A DNA stretch of 64,000 bases from an uncultured Saprospiraceae bacterium (GTDB lineage Bacteria; Bacteroidota; Bacteroidia; Chitinophagales; Saprospiraceae): positions 1-64,000 of the forward strand of contig CALLMH010000014.1 in NCBI GenBank assembly GCA_938007965.1, given 5' to 3'. The stretch's first letter is position 1. Each line of letters begins with the position of its first letter. A program made the position numbers and the translations under genes. The notes under the pieces were generated by a model. That model did not search any database and had not been told where the DNA came from. It saw nothing but the letters and a program-made list of their open reading frames with translations. Of the stretch, positions 9,916 through 17,493 are shown piece by piece.

Positions 9916-10116
9916 CAAATTTATGAACTTGTTTGGTCAATCTAATAAAATGATCTGCCTATGAATCGGCTCAAGTGAAATATCAAAATCTGGAATGATA
10001 GATTGATTCTAGAATTATCACTGAAGTATGTCGATCTTCTGATTATTCTAAAAAGCGTACAAAGTGCTATTACTTACTTAGAGCGTGATAGATGGGTAGT
10101 GATGCATACAGAAAAT

Positions 10117-10124
10117 TAGTTTTG
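10117..10124 (+). promoter_or_regulatory. Bacteroidota -7 element (TAnnTTTG) upstream of xerD
   Basis: TAGTTTTG matches the TAnnTTTG -7 consensus and lies 27 bases before the xerD start. No good -33 TTG was found at the usual spacing. Confidence 0.4.
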
Positions 10125-10150
10125 TAGAATGTAAGTATTATCTTCACATT

Positions 10151-11071
10151 ATGAACTGGTCACCATATATTAAGGGGTTCGAAACTTATTTGCTCCTAGA
10201 GCGCTCTTTATCAGAGAATTCTATAGAAGCTTACAAATACGATGTAGATAAATTGTATCAATATTTTGTACAAACCAATCAAGAAAAAACACCTGAACAA
10301 GTCAAACTTTCAGATCTAGAGTCTTTTATTATCTATATTAATAAGATAGGTATTGGCGAATTTACTCAGGCTAGGATTATATCCGGGGTAAAAGCTTTCT
10401 ACAAGTTTCTCATGATGGAAGATATGATCGATAAAGATCCTTCAGAGTTACTCGAAGGGCCTAAGCTGCGCAGGAAGATACCCGATGTGCTTAGTTATCA
10501 AGAGATTAGTAGTATTTTTGACCATATGGATGTAAGCGATGAGTCTAAAGGGGGGCATCGCAATAGAGCCATACTCGAAACACTGTATGCGTGTGGTATA
10601 AGAGTCAGTGAGTTGGTGAATCTAAGGTTAAGTAATTACTTTCCTGAGGAGGGCTTCTTAAGGGTAATCGGAAAAGGAGATAAGGAGAGAATAGTACCCA
10701 TTGGAAGCTCTGCCATCAATCAAATATCGCAATATGTACAACATACGCGAAAGACTTTGAGTATCGCCAATGGTCATGAAGACTACGTGTTTTTGAATAG
10801 GAGAGGGAAGAAGCTCAGCAGAGTCATGGTGTTTTTGGTGATCAAGAAAGCCGTAGAGGTAGCGGGAATTAATAAGGTAGTAAGTCCGCATACTTTTAGG
10901 CATTCTTTTGCTACTCATCTGGTGGAGGGTGGAGCGGATTTGAGGGTTGTACAAGACATGCTGGGTCATGAAAGCATAACTACAACAGAGATATATACAC
11001 ATTTGGATCGCACATATCTACGTGACACCTTGTTGCGTTTTCATCCAAGTTATAACAAAGAAAAAGAATAA
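10151..11071 (+). CDS. xerD: Site-specific tyrosine recombinase XerD-type
   Basis: 306 residues with an N-terminal SAM-like core-binding domain (about 1-100) and a C-terminal catalytic domain. All active-site residues of the tyrosine recombinase family can be placed: R151 (GIRVSEL), K175 (GKGDKER), H247 and R250 (HTFRHSF), H273 (LGHESI) and the nucleophile Y282 (TEIYTHL). Length and closeness to the housekeeping enzyme point to chromosome dimer resolution at dif rather than to a mobile-element integrase. No attachment site was recognised nearby. It stands alone, with a -7 promoter element 27 bases upstream. Confidence 0.88.
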   Translation: MNWSPYIKGFETYLLLERSLSENSIEAYKYDVDKLYQYFVQTNQEKTPEQVKLSDLESFIIYINKIGIGEFTQARIISGVKAFYKFLMMEDMIDKDPSELLEGPKLRRKIPDVLSYQEISSIFDHMDVSDESKGGHRNRAILETLYACGIRVSELVNLRLSNYFPEEGFLRVIGKGDKERIVPIGSSAINQISQYVQHTRKTLSIANGHEDYVFLNRRGKKLSRVMVFLVIKKAVEVAGINKVVSPHTFRHSFATHLVEGGADLRVVQDMLGHESITTTEIYTHLDRTYLRDTLLRFHPSYNKEKE

Positions 11072-11186
11072 CTTATGGATCGTAACTGGTCCCATAATTA
11101 TAGATAACTGTAATTTATTGCTTCAATGCATGGATTCTAAATCGATCTAAAGTAGTCGAGAGGTTTAATAAAAATTTTAAAATAAT

Positions 11187-12242
11187 ATGAAAATTCAACT
11201 GAAAACATCCTTGCTCATATGTCTGATTAGTATTGTCGTAGGGTGCAAGTCAAACAAGAAAGATGTGGCTGCTGTTCAGAACAAATCAACGGATACTGGG
11301 CTAGTTTTTCTTGATAAGGCTGAAGCCGAAAAAGAAATTAACATTGACAAAACAGATGGATTCTTTGATAAGTTGACGATAGCTGACATGTCTATACAGA
11401 TGAAAAAAGCTGATATGCCATCAAGTGGAGGAGCATCAAAAGGGCTCTACCAAGCGATGCTAAAAGACGAAATGTTAAGTTTTAAGCCAGAGGAAAAGGC
11501 ATTTATGCAGGAGGTTTTTATCTCTGCCAAAAGTGCAATAGATAAAATCAATCCGAAGCTCTATCCAGAAAACATCGAACTGATCAAAACGAAGATTAAT
11601 CATTATGGTCCTAATGTGTATTACACGCGAGAAGATGCTATAGTGCTACCCGAGAATATATTCGAGGAGCCATCGGTCAGTATTCAGATGCCGATCATGT
11701 TGCATGAGATATTTCACATATTGAGTAGGTACAATGATGACTTTAGAGATAAGATGTATGCACTCATCGGATTTGAGAAGTATGAAGAAGATCTGGTATT
11801 GCCGAAGTATGTAGCGGACCGAGTACTTACTAATCCCGATGGTGTAAGAAGAGATTATGCGATCAACCTAAAAAACGATAAAGGTGAGATTCAAAGAGCC
11901 ATACCATTGATCCTATCCAAGCGAGAGCGATACGATGAGACTATGCCTTCTTTCTTTTCCTACCTAAACTTTGATTTGTTTCCTTTGATAAAAATTACAA
12001 AAAGTCAAGTTACACTGGGGCTCAATCAAAAGGGAGAATCGTCACTTTCTCTAGAACATAATGCAGATTTCTTCGAGCTGATTAAGGATAATACACAATA
12101 TATCATTCACCCTGATGAAATCTTAGCGGATAATTTTATGATGGCAATAATAGCACATCGAGACAATGATTACAGCGGATTTTCTGAAGAAGGAAAGGAG
12201 CTATTGATGGAAGTGATTAATATCTTAGAATCATTTGAGTAA
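11187..12242 (+). CDS. Lipoprotein with an HExxH zinc-peptidase-like motif
   Basis: 351 residues beginning with a lipoprotein signal peptide (hydrophobic core then VVGC, lipid-attached Cys at about residue 20). Near residue 175 is MLHEIFHILSR, a textbook HExxH metal-binding helix in a hydrophobic context, suggesting a zinc peptidase anchored to a membrane facing the periplasm. I do not recognise the family and the third zinc ligand is not obvious; a downstream EEYEDL or DEILADNF acidic segment could supply it. The latter (HPDEILADNFMM) resembles the third-ligand helix of gluzincins. The next gene, an ion channel, follows after 21 bases, so co-transcription is likely. Confidence 0.62.
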   Translation: MKIQLKTSLLICLISIVVGCKSNKKDVAAVQNKSTDTGLVFLDKAEAEKEINIDKTDGFFDKLTIADMSIQMKKADMPSSGGASKGLYQAMLKDEMLSFKPEEKAFMQEVFISAKSAIDKINPKLYPENIELIKTKINHYGPNVYYTREDAIVLPENIFEEPSVSIQMPIMLHEIFHILSRYNDDFRDKMYALIGFEKYEEDLVLPKYVADRVLTNPDGVRRDYAINLKNDKGEIQRAIPLILSKRERYDETMPSFFSYLNFDLFPLIKITKSQVTLGLNQKGESSLSLEHNADFFELIKDNTQYIIHPDEILADNFMMAIIAHRDNDYSGFSEEGKELLMEVINILESFE

Positions 12243-12263
12243 TTATACTTATTTTTAACCCGT

Positions 12264-13109
12264 ATGAGTCAAAGCAAGAAAGAAGAGTTTAGTCCTTTTA
12301 GAGAGTATTTGCACGAAGTGATTTTTGAGGCAGATACCAATGAAGGGAAGTGGTTTGATATAATCTTATTGGTAGCGATACTCGCTAGTGTTATCATAGT
12401 AATAGTAGAATCAGTGCCTAGCTATCAGGATAATTTTGGCAACCTGTTTACAGTATTAGAGTGGGTTTTTACTATGTTTTTCACTTTAGAATATGGTCTT
12501 AGACTCTATGTTGTCCATAAGCCGATGAAATACGCTAAGAGCTTTTTCGGCATAATAGATTTGATGTCTATTTTGCCCACATACTTAAGTTTGATTTTTG
12601 TTGGGACACAAAGCTTAATGATAGTCAGAGGGTTAAGATTATTGCGAGTGTTTAGAATTTTTAAGCTTGCGAACTTTTTGTCACAAGGTCAAGTTATAAC
12701 TGCAGCTCTCAGGGCGAGTCGAGACAAGATATTTGTATTCGTCGTTTTTATTTTGATCGTCGTAAGTATTTTTGGCTCGATTATGTATTTGGTAGAGGGT
12801 TCGGCCAACAATCAATTTGACAGTATACCAAGAAGTATATATTGGGCGATTGTGACTTTGACTACAGTAGGGTATGGAGACATCTCGCCAGTAACCCCGT
12901 TTGGTCAGGCAATAGCGGCTATGATTATGATATCAGGGTATGCTATCATCGCTGTACCTACGGGAATAGTGACTGCCGAGGCAATGCAACGAGCTGAAAA
13001 ATTAAAAGATAAAAAAATAACTACTCAGGTTTGTAGGTACTGTAGTAAAGAAGGGCATGATAGAGATGCGGTGTATTGTAAATACTGCGGTGAAAGATTA
13101 AATCCATAG
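12264..13109 (+). CDS. Voltage-gated-type potassium channel with C-terminal zinc ribbon
   Basis: 281 residues with six predicted membrane segments. The S4-like helix carries repeated arginines (VRGLRLLRVFRIFKL, about 121-135), and the selectivity filter TVGYGD is at 201-206, so this is a Kv-type K+ channel of the inner membrane. The cytoplasmic tail ends in a treble-clef-like zinc ribbon with C257, C260, C272 and C275 (CRYC...CKYC). Such an ending is not part of the standard bacterial Kv channel and may sense metal or redox state or simply stabilise the tetramer. It follows the HExxH lipoprotein gene by 21 bases. Confidence 0.85.
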   Translation: MSQSKKEEFSPFREYLHEVIFEADTNEGKWFDIILLVAILASVIIVIVESVPSYQDNFGNLFTVLEWVFTMFFTLEYGLRLYVVHKPMKYAKSFFGIIDLMSILPTYLSLIFVGTQSLMIVRGLRLLRVFRIFKLANFLSQGQVITAALRASRDKIFVFVVFILIVVSIFGSIMYLVEGSANNQFDSIPRSIYWAIVTLTTVGYGDISPVTPFGQAIAAMIMISGYAIIAVPTGIVTAEAMQRAEKLKDKKITTQVCRYCSKEGHDRDAVYCKYCGERLNP

Positions 13110-13232
13110 TTAGAATCAATTAGACTATAACTTAAGATGCAGTAGAGATGGATACAGGATATTGTAAAAACTTACATTACAATAGCCTAAGAAAAAAGAC
13201 TATAAAGTCATCACAAAATAAAATATTACACT

Positions 13233-13604
13233 ATGAAGATAAGGATCAAAGACTCGTCTATCAGATTCAGGTTGTCAAGTTCTGATATTAAAAAATTGCA
13301 TAAAAAAGGAAAAGTATCTAGCGAATGTAGATTTGGAAGTTCTTCTGCTTTTAAGTATTCAGTTACTTCTAATTCCAAAGCTAATCCTGATTACTTATGT
13401 GTGGATATGAAGAAAAACCATATTAAAGTCGAACTCTCTAGTATAGATGTAAAAGAGTGGTATAAAACTGATCTCGAAGGATTCGATGCAGAGATGGATA
13501 ATGGAACAGAAGCGGGCCTTTATGTATTGATAGAGAAAGATTGGAAGTGCCTCAAACCTAGAGATGAGGACGAATCTGATTTGTACCCTAATCCTAACGA
13601 ATAG
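13233..13604 (+). CDS. Small protein, DUF7009-like
   Basis: 123 residues beginning MKIRIKDSSIRFRLSSSDI and containing ECRFGSSSAFKYSV and a WYKTDLEG segment, a pattern I recall from the DUF7009 family of Bacteroidota; function unknown. No signal peptide or membrane segment; the C-terminus is acidic. It is immediately upstream of fdhD (start 4 bases after this stop if the TTG start of fdhD is right), which hints at a link with molybdenum cofactor enzymes. Confidence 0.6.
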   Translation: MKIRIKDSSIRFRLSSSDIKKLHKKGKVSSECRFGSSSAFKYSVTSNSKANPDYLCVDMKKNHIKVELSSIDVKEWYKTDLEGFDAEMDNGTEAGLYVLIEKDWKCLKPRDEDESDLYPNPNE

Positions 13605-13608
13605 GATA

Positions 13609-14421
13609 TTGAGCTCAATATTATCCAAAGAAATAATACGATTTAGAAGAGACCATACTACTTCGGTTGTAGATGATCTGTCAGTAGAAGAGCCATTGGA
13701 AATAAGAGTCAGGCACTCCTCAAATAATGGATCTACAGCATCAGTAAGTATTGCGGTCACCATGCGAACACCAGGTGATGATGAATCTCTTGCGAGAGGC
13801 TTTCTATTTACAGAAGGGGTCGTTTATGATCAAAATCAAATAATTGCGGTCAATCATCCAGATATTAATATTATAGAGCTCACACTTGCACCAGCAGTGC
13901 AGTTTGATGCTACTCAGTTTACGAGGAATTTCTATGCATCATCAAGCTGTGGAGTCTGTGGGAAAGCTTCTATAGACAGCATTCATTCTGAAACGATTCA
14001 TCTGCCATGGAAATCTAAATTTGAAATACAATCCAAGGTACTTCTGCAGCTACCCGACAAACTGCGTAACCAACAATTACACTTTGGTAAAACGGGAGGT
14101 ATACACGCCTGTGCATTGATAGATACTGATGGTGGATTCTTGGATCTAAAAGAAGATGTAGGCAGGCATAATGCTATGGATAAGCTAATCGGATCTAACC
14201 ATGATTACCCGTATAATAGATCTGTGATATTAGTCAGTGGTCGTGCTAGCTTCGAATTGATTCAGAAAGCGAGTAAAGCTGGTGTAGGGCTCGTAGCATC
14301 TATAGGAGCACCATCATCCTTGGCAGTGCAGTTGGCAGAAGAACAAGGTATTACTCTTATAGGTTTTTTGAAGGAAAAGGGATTTAATATCTATAGTGAA
14401 AAATACAGAATAAAATTCTAA
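13609..14421 (+). CDS. fdhD: Formate dehydrogenase accessory sulfurtransferase
   Basis: About 270 residues of the FdhD family, which passes sulfur from a cysteine desulfurase to the molybdenum cofactor of formate dehydrogenase. SVEEPLEIRV, RTPGDDESLARGFLFTEG, the sulfur-carrying CxxC in SSCGVCGKAS, and GGIHACAL, DVGRHNAMDKLIG and VSGRASFELIQK are the family hallmarks. The start is uncertain: ATG at 13564 would overlap the preceding gene by 41 bases and add a poorly conserved leader, so a TTG at 13609, 4 bases after the previous stop, is preferred. No formate dehydrogenase or molybdopterin gene is in the window. Confidence 0.85.
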   Translation: MSSILSKEIIRFRRDHTTSVVDDLSVEEPLEIRVRHSSNNGSTASVSIAVTMRTPGDDESLARGFLFTEGVVYDQNQIIAVNHPDINIIELTLAPAVQFDATQFTRNFYASSSCGVCGKASIDSIHSETIHLPWKSKFEIQSKVLLQLPDKLRNQQLHFGKTGGIHACALIDTDGGFLDLKEDVGRHNAMDKLIGSNHDYPYNRSVILVSGRASFELIQKASKAGVGLVASIGAPSSLAVQLAEEQGITLIGFLKEKGFNIYSEKYRIKF

Positions 14422-14514
14422 GGCTGGTTATTATTAGTATTCTAGAGTTTATTTTGCATCTATGTCAAGAATACAGAATTTCTAATATATCATTTGCTAA
14501 TTTGAACTATAAGA

Positions 14515-14730
14515 TCAATGATAAAAAACTACGTCTTTGATCGCATCAACAATGTGACTCACAAATCGAACGTCAGGAAAAATTTTTTCTGCATCTTCCG
14601 TTGAGAAGTAAGAAACTTCATAACCTTGAGTTTCAAGTTCTTTGGCTTCTCCATTTATGTAAAGTGATGATAAGAGACTTATTACAAATAAAGAGGAGAA
14701 AAACAAATATTGGACTTTCTTCGATGTCAT
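14515..14730 (-). CDS. Small hypothetical secreted or membrane protein
   Basis: 71 residues from the ATG at 14730: one N-terminal hydrophobic helix (LFFSSLFVISLLSSLYI) and then a short soluble part with DAEKIFPDVRFVSHIVDAIKDVVFY. The open frame continues upstream to 14802, but those residues look like leader. I do not recognise it. It lies alone between fdhD and thyA on the opposite strand, so it could be spurious, though the hydrophobic leader plus helical tail looks protein-like. Confidence 0.45.
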   Translation of the reverse strand: MTSKKVQYLFFSSLFVISLLSSLYINGEAKELETQGYEVSYFSTEDAEKIFPDVRFVSHIVDAIKDVVFYH

Positions 14731-15006
14731 AGTGATAAGTTTTGAGTAGTGGTCAAAATAGGGTCGTCTTATGAATTGACGCAAAAGTCTGTGATACGCC
14801 ATTCAGACTGACAAACGTTATTAAAATATTAAAAGTTACATATTTTTATTATTTTTTTAATAAATAATGTGACTCAAGTAAAATTCTTGCGTATGTGATT
14901 GGTTGTTTTATTTACGTAAGCCCCCAAGCTACTTGACTTCTCTATTTATTATTGATTTGAACGTCTATAAAAACATATTAAAATTTTATTAATATATTTT
15001 AATCAA

Positions 15007-15014
15007 TATATTTG
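15007..15014 (+). promoter_or_regulatory. Bacteroidota -7 element upstream of thyA
   Basis: TATATTTG fits TAnnTTTG and lies 18 bases before the thyA start; the surrounding 60 bases are extremely AT-rich. No -33 TTG was seen at normal spacing. Confidence 0.4.
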
Positions 15015-15032
15015 CGGTAACAAAACTGAGTA

Positions 15033-15827
15033 ATGAAGCAATACAAAGAACTTCTATCCCATATCCTTAACGATGGAATTAGGAAAACTGATCGTACTGG
15101 CACAGGTACACTTTCTTGCTTTGGGTATCAGATGAGGTTTGATTTGTCTGAGGGTTTTCCTTTATTGACGACTAAGAAGTTGCATCTTAAATCTATTATT
15201 CATGAGTTGCTTTGGTTCTTGAAAGGTGACACGAATATATCCTATCTTAAAGAGCATAATGTAAAAATATGGGATGCTTGGGCTGATGAGAACGGAGATC
15301 TTGGTCCAGTGTATGGTAAGCAGTGGAGGTCATGGCAGACACCTAGTGGAGAAAGTGTCGATCAGATTCAGTATGCAGTAGATCTCATTAAAAATAATCC
15401 TGACAGTAGACGTATTATTATCAATGCATGGAATGCGGGTGAATTAAATCAAATGGCATTAACACCTTGTCACTGTCTATTTCAATTTTATGTTGTAAAT
15501 GGAAAACTATCCTGTCTCCTGTACCAAAGGTCAGCGGATACTTTCTTAGGTGTTCCATTCAATATTGCATCATACGCATTGTTGACGATGATGATGGCTC
15601 AAGTCACAGGTTTAGAGGTTGGTGAATTTGTACATTCGTTTGGCGATGTTCATTTATATCTAGATCATTTGGAAAAAGCTAAATTACAATTAAGTAGAGA
15701 CGAAAGACCACTACCAGAAATGAAAATAAATAAGGAAGTAGATTCAATTTTTGATTTCAAGTTTGAGGACTTTGAGTTGGTTAATTATAATCCTCATCCT
15801 CATATAAAAGCAAAGGTTTCTGTATGA
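15033..15827 (+). CDS. thyA: Thymidylate synthase
   Basis: 264 residues, the length of the E. coli enzyme. It methylates dUMP to dTMP with methylene-tetrahydrofolate. The phosphate-binding DRTGTGTLS (20-28), the catalytic Cys in LTPCHC (C146), the [10 protein letters not shown] segment, [17 protein letters not shown] and the C-terminal HPHIKAKV are all present. It stands alone; no dihydrofolate reductase gene follows inside the window. Confidence 0.96.
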   Translation: MKQYKELLSHILNDGIRKTDRTGTGTLSCFGYQMRFDLSEGFPLLTTKKLHLKSIIHELLWFLKGDTNISYLKEHNVKIWDAWADENGDLGPVYGKQWRSWQTPSGESVDQIQYAVDLIKNNPDSRRIIINAWNAGELNQMALTPCHCLFQFYVVNGKLSCLLYQRSADTFLGVPFNIASYALLTMMMAQVTGLEVGEFVHSFGDVHLYLDHLEKAKLQLSRDERPLPEMKINKEVDSIFDFKFEDFELVNYNPHPHIKAKVSV

Positions 15828-15902
15828 CGGGAATGTTATACAAAACTATTACGCGTTATTTATTTAGACAAAATCTAAATAAACTGAATACGTGCGAATA
15901 AG

Positions 15903-15934
15903 TTGCTTTAAAATAATGTTAAACACTATTTTTG
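15903..15934 (+). promoter_or_regulatory. Bacteroidota promoter of the alternative complex III / oxidase cluster
   Basis: A -33 TTG (15903-15905) and a -7 TATTTTTG (15927-15934) are separated by 21 bases, matching the two-part sigma-ABfr promoter pattern. It lies 75 bases before the chosen actA start at 16009 and inside the long open frame that begins at 15892, so that upstream part is not coding. This is the best promoter in the window. Confidence 0.6.
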
Positions 15935-16008
15935 TAGGTGTAAAAAGAGGAAATATAGACAACTCTCTGAGTACCAAAGATAAAGTAAGTATTGAAAAGA
16001 ATTATATA

Positions 16009-17418
16009 ATGATATATAAGCATCTCAACATTAATAAATTGCTAACCATTGTGTTGGTAATGTTTTCTTTCAGCCTTCAAGCGCAAGTAAGTGCTGATGC
16101 GGGAAAGACTGTATTTAAAAACTATTGTGCATCATGTCACAATAAGAATATGGTTTCTGATATGACTGGTCCTGCATTAGCGGGAGTAGAAGAAAGATGG
16201 GACACGCAAGAGAATCTTTACGCTTGGATTAGGAATTCACAAGCCATGATTTTCGAGGTAGGACATCCTAGAGCTGTAGAGCTATGGAATGAGTACAAGC
16301 CTAGTGCGATGACAGCATTCCCAAATTTGACAGATGATGAAATAGCGTCGACTTTACTATACATCAATGGAGTAACAGATGGAACTTATGGAGCACCTGC
16401 TGGAGATGTTGCTGGTGTCAGTGCTGATAAGCCAGTAGAGGAATCTTCTAATGGATGGCTTTATGGGCTTCTCCTTGGAATATTGGCCTTGCTCGCAATG
16501 TTACTGACTAAAATTATCAGTAATCTCGATGTATTAGCTGCAGCAAAAGAAGGAAAAGAAGTACAGCAGAAAACTTTAATCCAATCACTAACATCTAAAG
16601 GGGTTGTTGGATTTTTAATCTTTGGATTGGTTGTATTCGCAGGGTATACGACGGTGACAAATGCTACTAACTTAGGAAGACAACAAGGCTATCAACCAGA
16701 CCAACCGATAAAATTTAGTCACGTAACTCATGCTGGTATTAATAAGATAGAATGTCAGTACTGCCATGACGGAGCGAGACGATCAAAGCACTCAGTGATA
16801 CCAGCAGCCAATACATGTATGAATTGTCATAAAGCAATTAAAAATGGGTCAGAATATGGTACTGCGGAGCTTACAAAAATCTATGCTTCAATAGGATATG
16901 ATCCTAGTACTGATAAATATTTAGAAAACTACGAGGATATTGCCACTGAAGATTATAAGGAAATATACACTAAATGGATCGCAGATCAATATCTTGTAGA
17001 AACTGGGTTGGCAGAGTTGGATACTGAAGGGAAGAATATAGTAAAGTCCCAGTGGGATGGAATTGTTTCTTCGCTTACAAATGAACAAAAGAAGAAAGTA
17101 CAAGGTCCTATCGAATGGATTCGTATTCACAATCTTCCTGATCATGTTTATTTCAATCATGCTCAACACGTAACTGTTGGCCAGATTGAGTGTCAAGATT
17201 GTCATGGTAAGATTGAAGAGATGGCTGTAGTACAACAACATTCTCCATTATCTATGGGATGGTGTATCAATTGTCACAGAAAGACAGAGGTGAAATTTAA
17301 AGAAAATGAATACTACGAATCTTATTCGGAGTATCATGAAGATATACAGTCAGGTAAGAAAGACAAAGTAACGGTTGCAGATATTGGGGGTCTTGAGTGT
17401 CAAAAATGTCACTACTAA
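16009..17418 (+). CDS. actA: Alternative complex III multiheme cytochrome c subunit ActA, with extra N-terminal monoheme domain
   Basis: 469 residues from the ATG at 16009, which gives a clean Sec signal peptide (ending LQAQ). Six CxxCH heme sites are visible: C40-H44, C249-H253, C270-H274, C395-H399, C419-H423 and C464-H468. Residues about 30-120 form a class I cytochrome c domain with a plausible Met ligand (M101, SAMTAF); a membrane helix follows at about 150-171, then a second helix (199-219) and the canonical five-heme ActA domain starting GYQPDQPIKFSH. ActA is the electron wire of alternative complex III at the periplasmic face. The frame continues upstream to GTG 15892, but a promoter lies there. 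First gene of the cluster. Confidence 0.9.
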   Translation: MIYKHLNINKLLTIVLVMFSFSLQAQVSADAGKTVFKNYCASCHNKNMVSDMTGPALAGVEERWDTQENLYAWIRNSQAMIFEVGHPRAVELWNEYKPSAMTAFPNLTDDEIASTLLYINGVTDGTYGAPAGDVAGVSADKPVEESSNGWLYGLLLGILALLAMLLTKIISNLDVLAAAKEGKEVQQKTLIQSLTSKGVVGFLIFGLVVFAGYTTVTNATNLGRQQGYQPDQPIKFSHVTHAGINKIECQYCHDGARRSKHSVIPAANTCMNCHKAIKNGSEYGTAELTKIYASIGYDPSTDKYLENYEDIATEDYKEIYTKWIADQYLVETGLAELDTEGKNIVKSQWDGIVSSLTNEQKKKVQGPIEWIRIHNLPDHVYFNHAQHVTVGQIECQDCHGKIEEMAVVQQHSPLSMGWCINCHRKTEVKFKENEYYESYSEYHEDIQSGKKDKVTVADIGGLECQKCHY

Positions 17419-17493
17419 TATACAACGAAAACAAAAGAAACTATAAAATCTGATTTAATCAGAAACTAGACATACATAGTCAAACAGCTTTAA

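Noticed and set aside
10151-11071. Tyrosine recombinase as a sign of a genomic island
   Set aside because: The residues and size fit the housekeeping XerD; no direct repeats, tRNA or phage genes are near.
15892-16008. Upstream extension of actA from GTG 15892
   Set aside because: It would place 39 non-conserved residues before a clean signal peptide and contains a good -33/-7 promoter.
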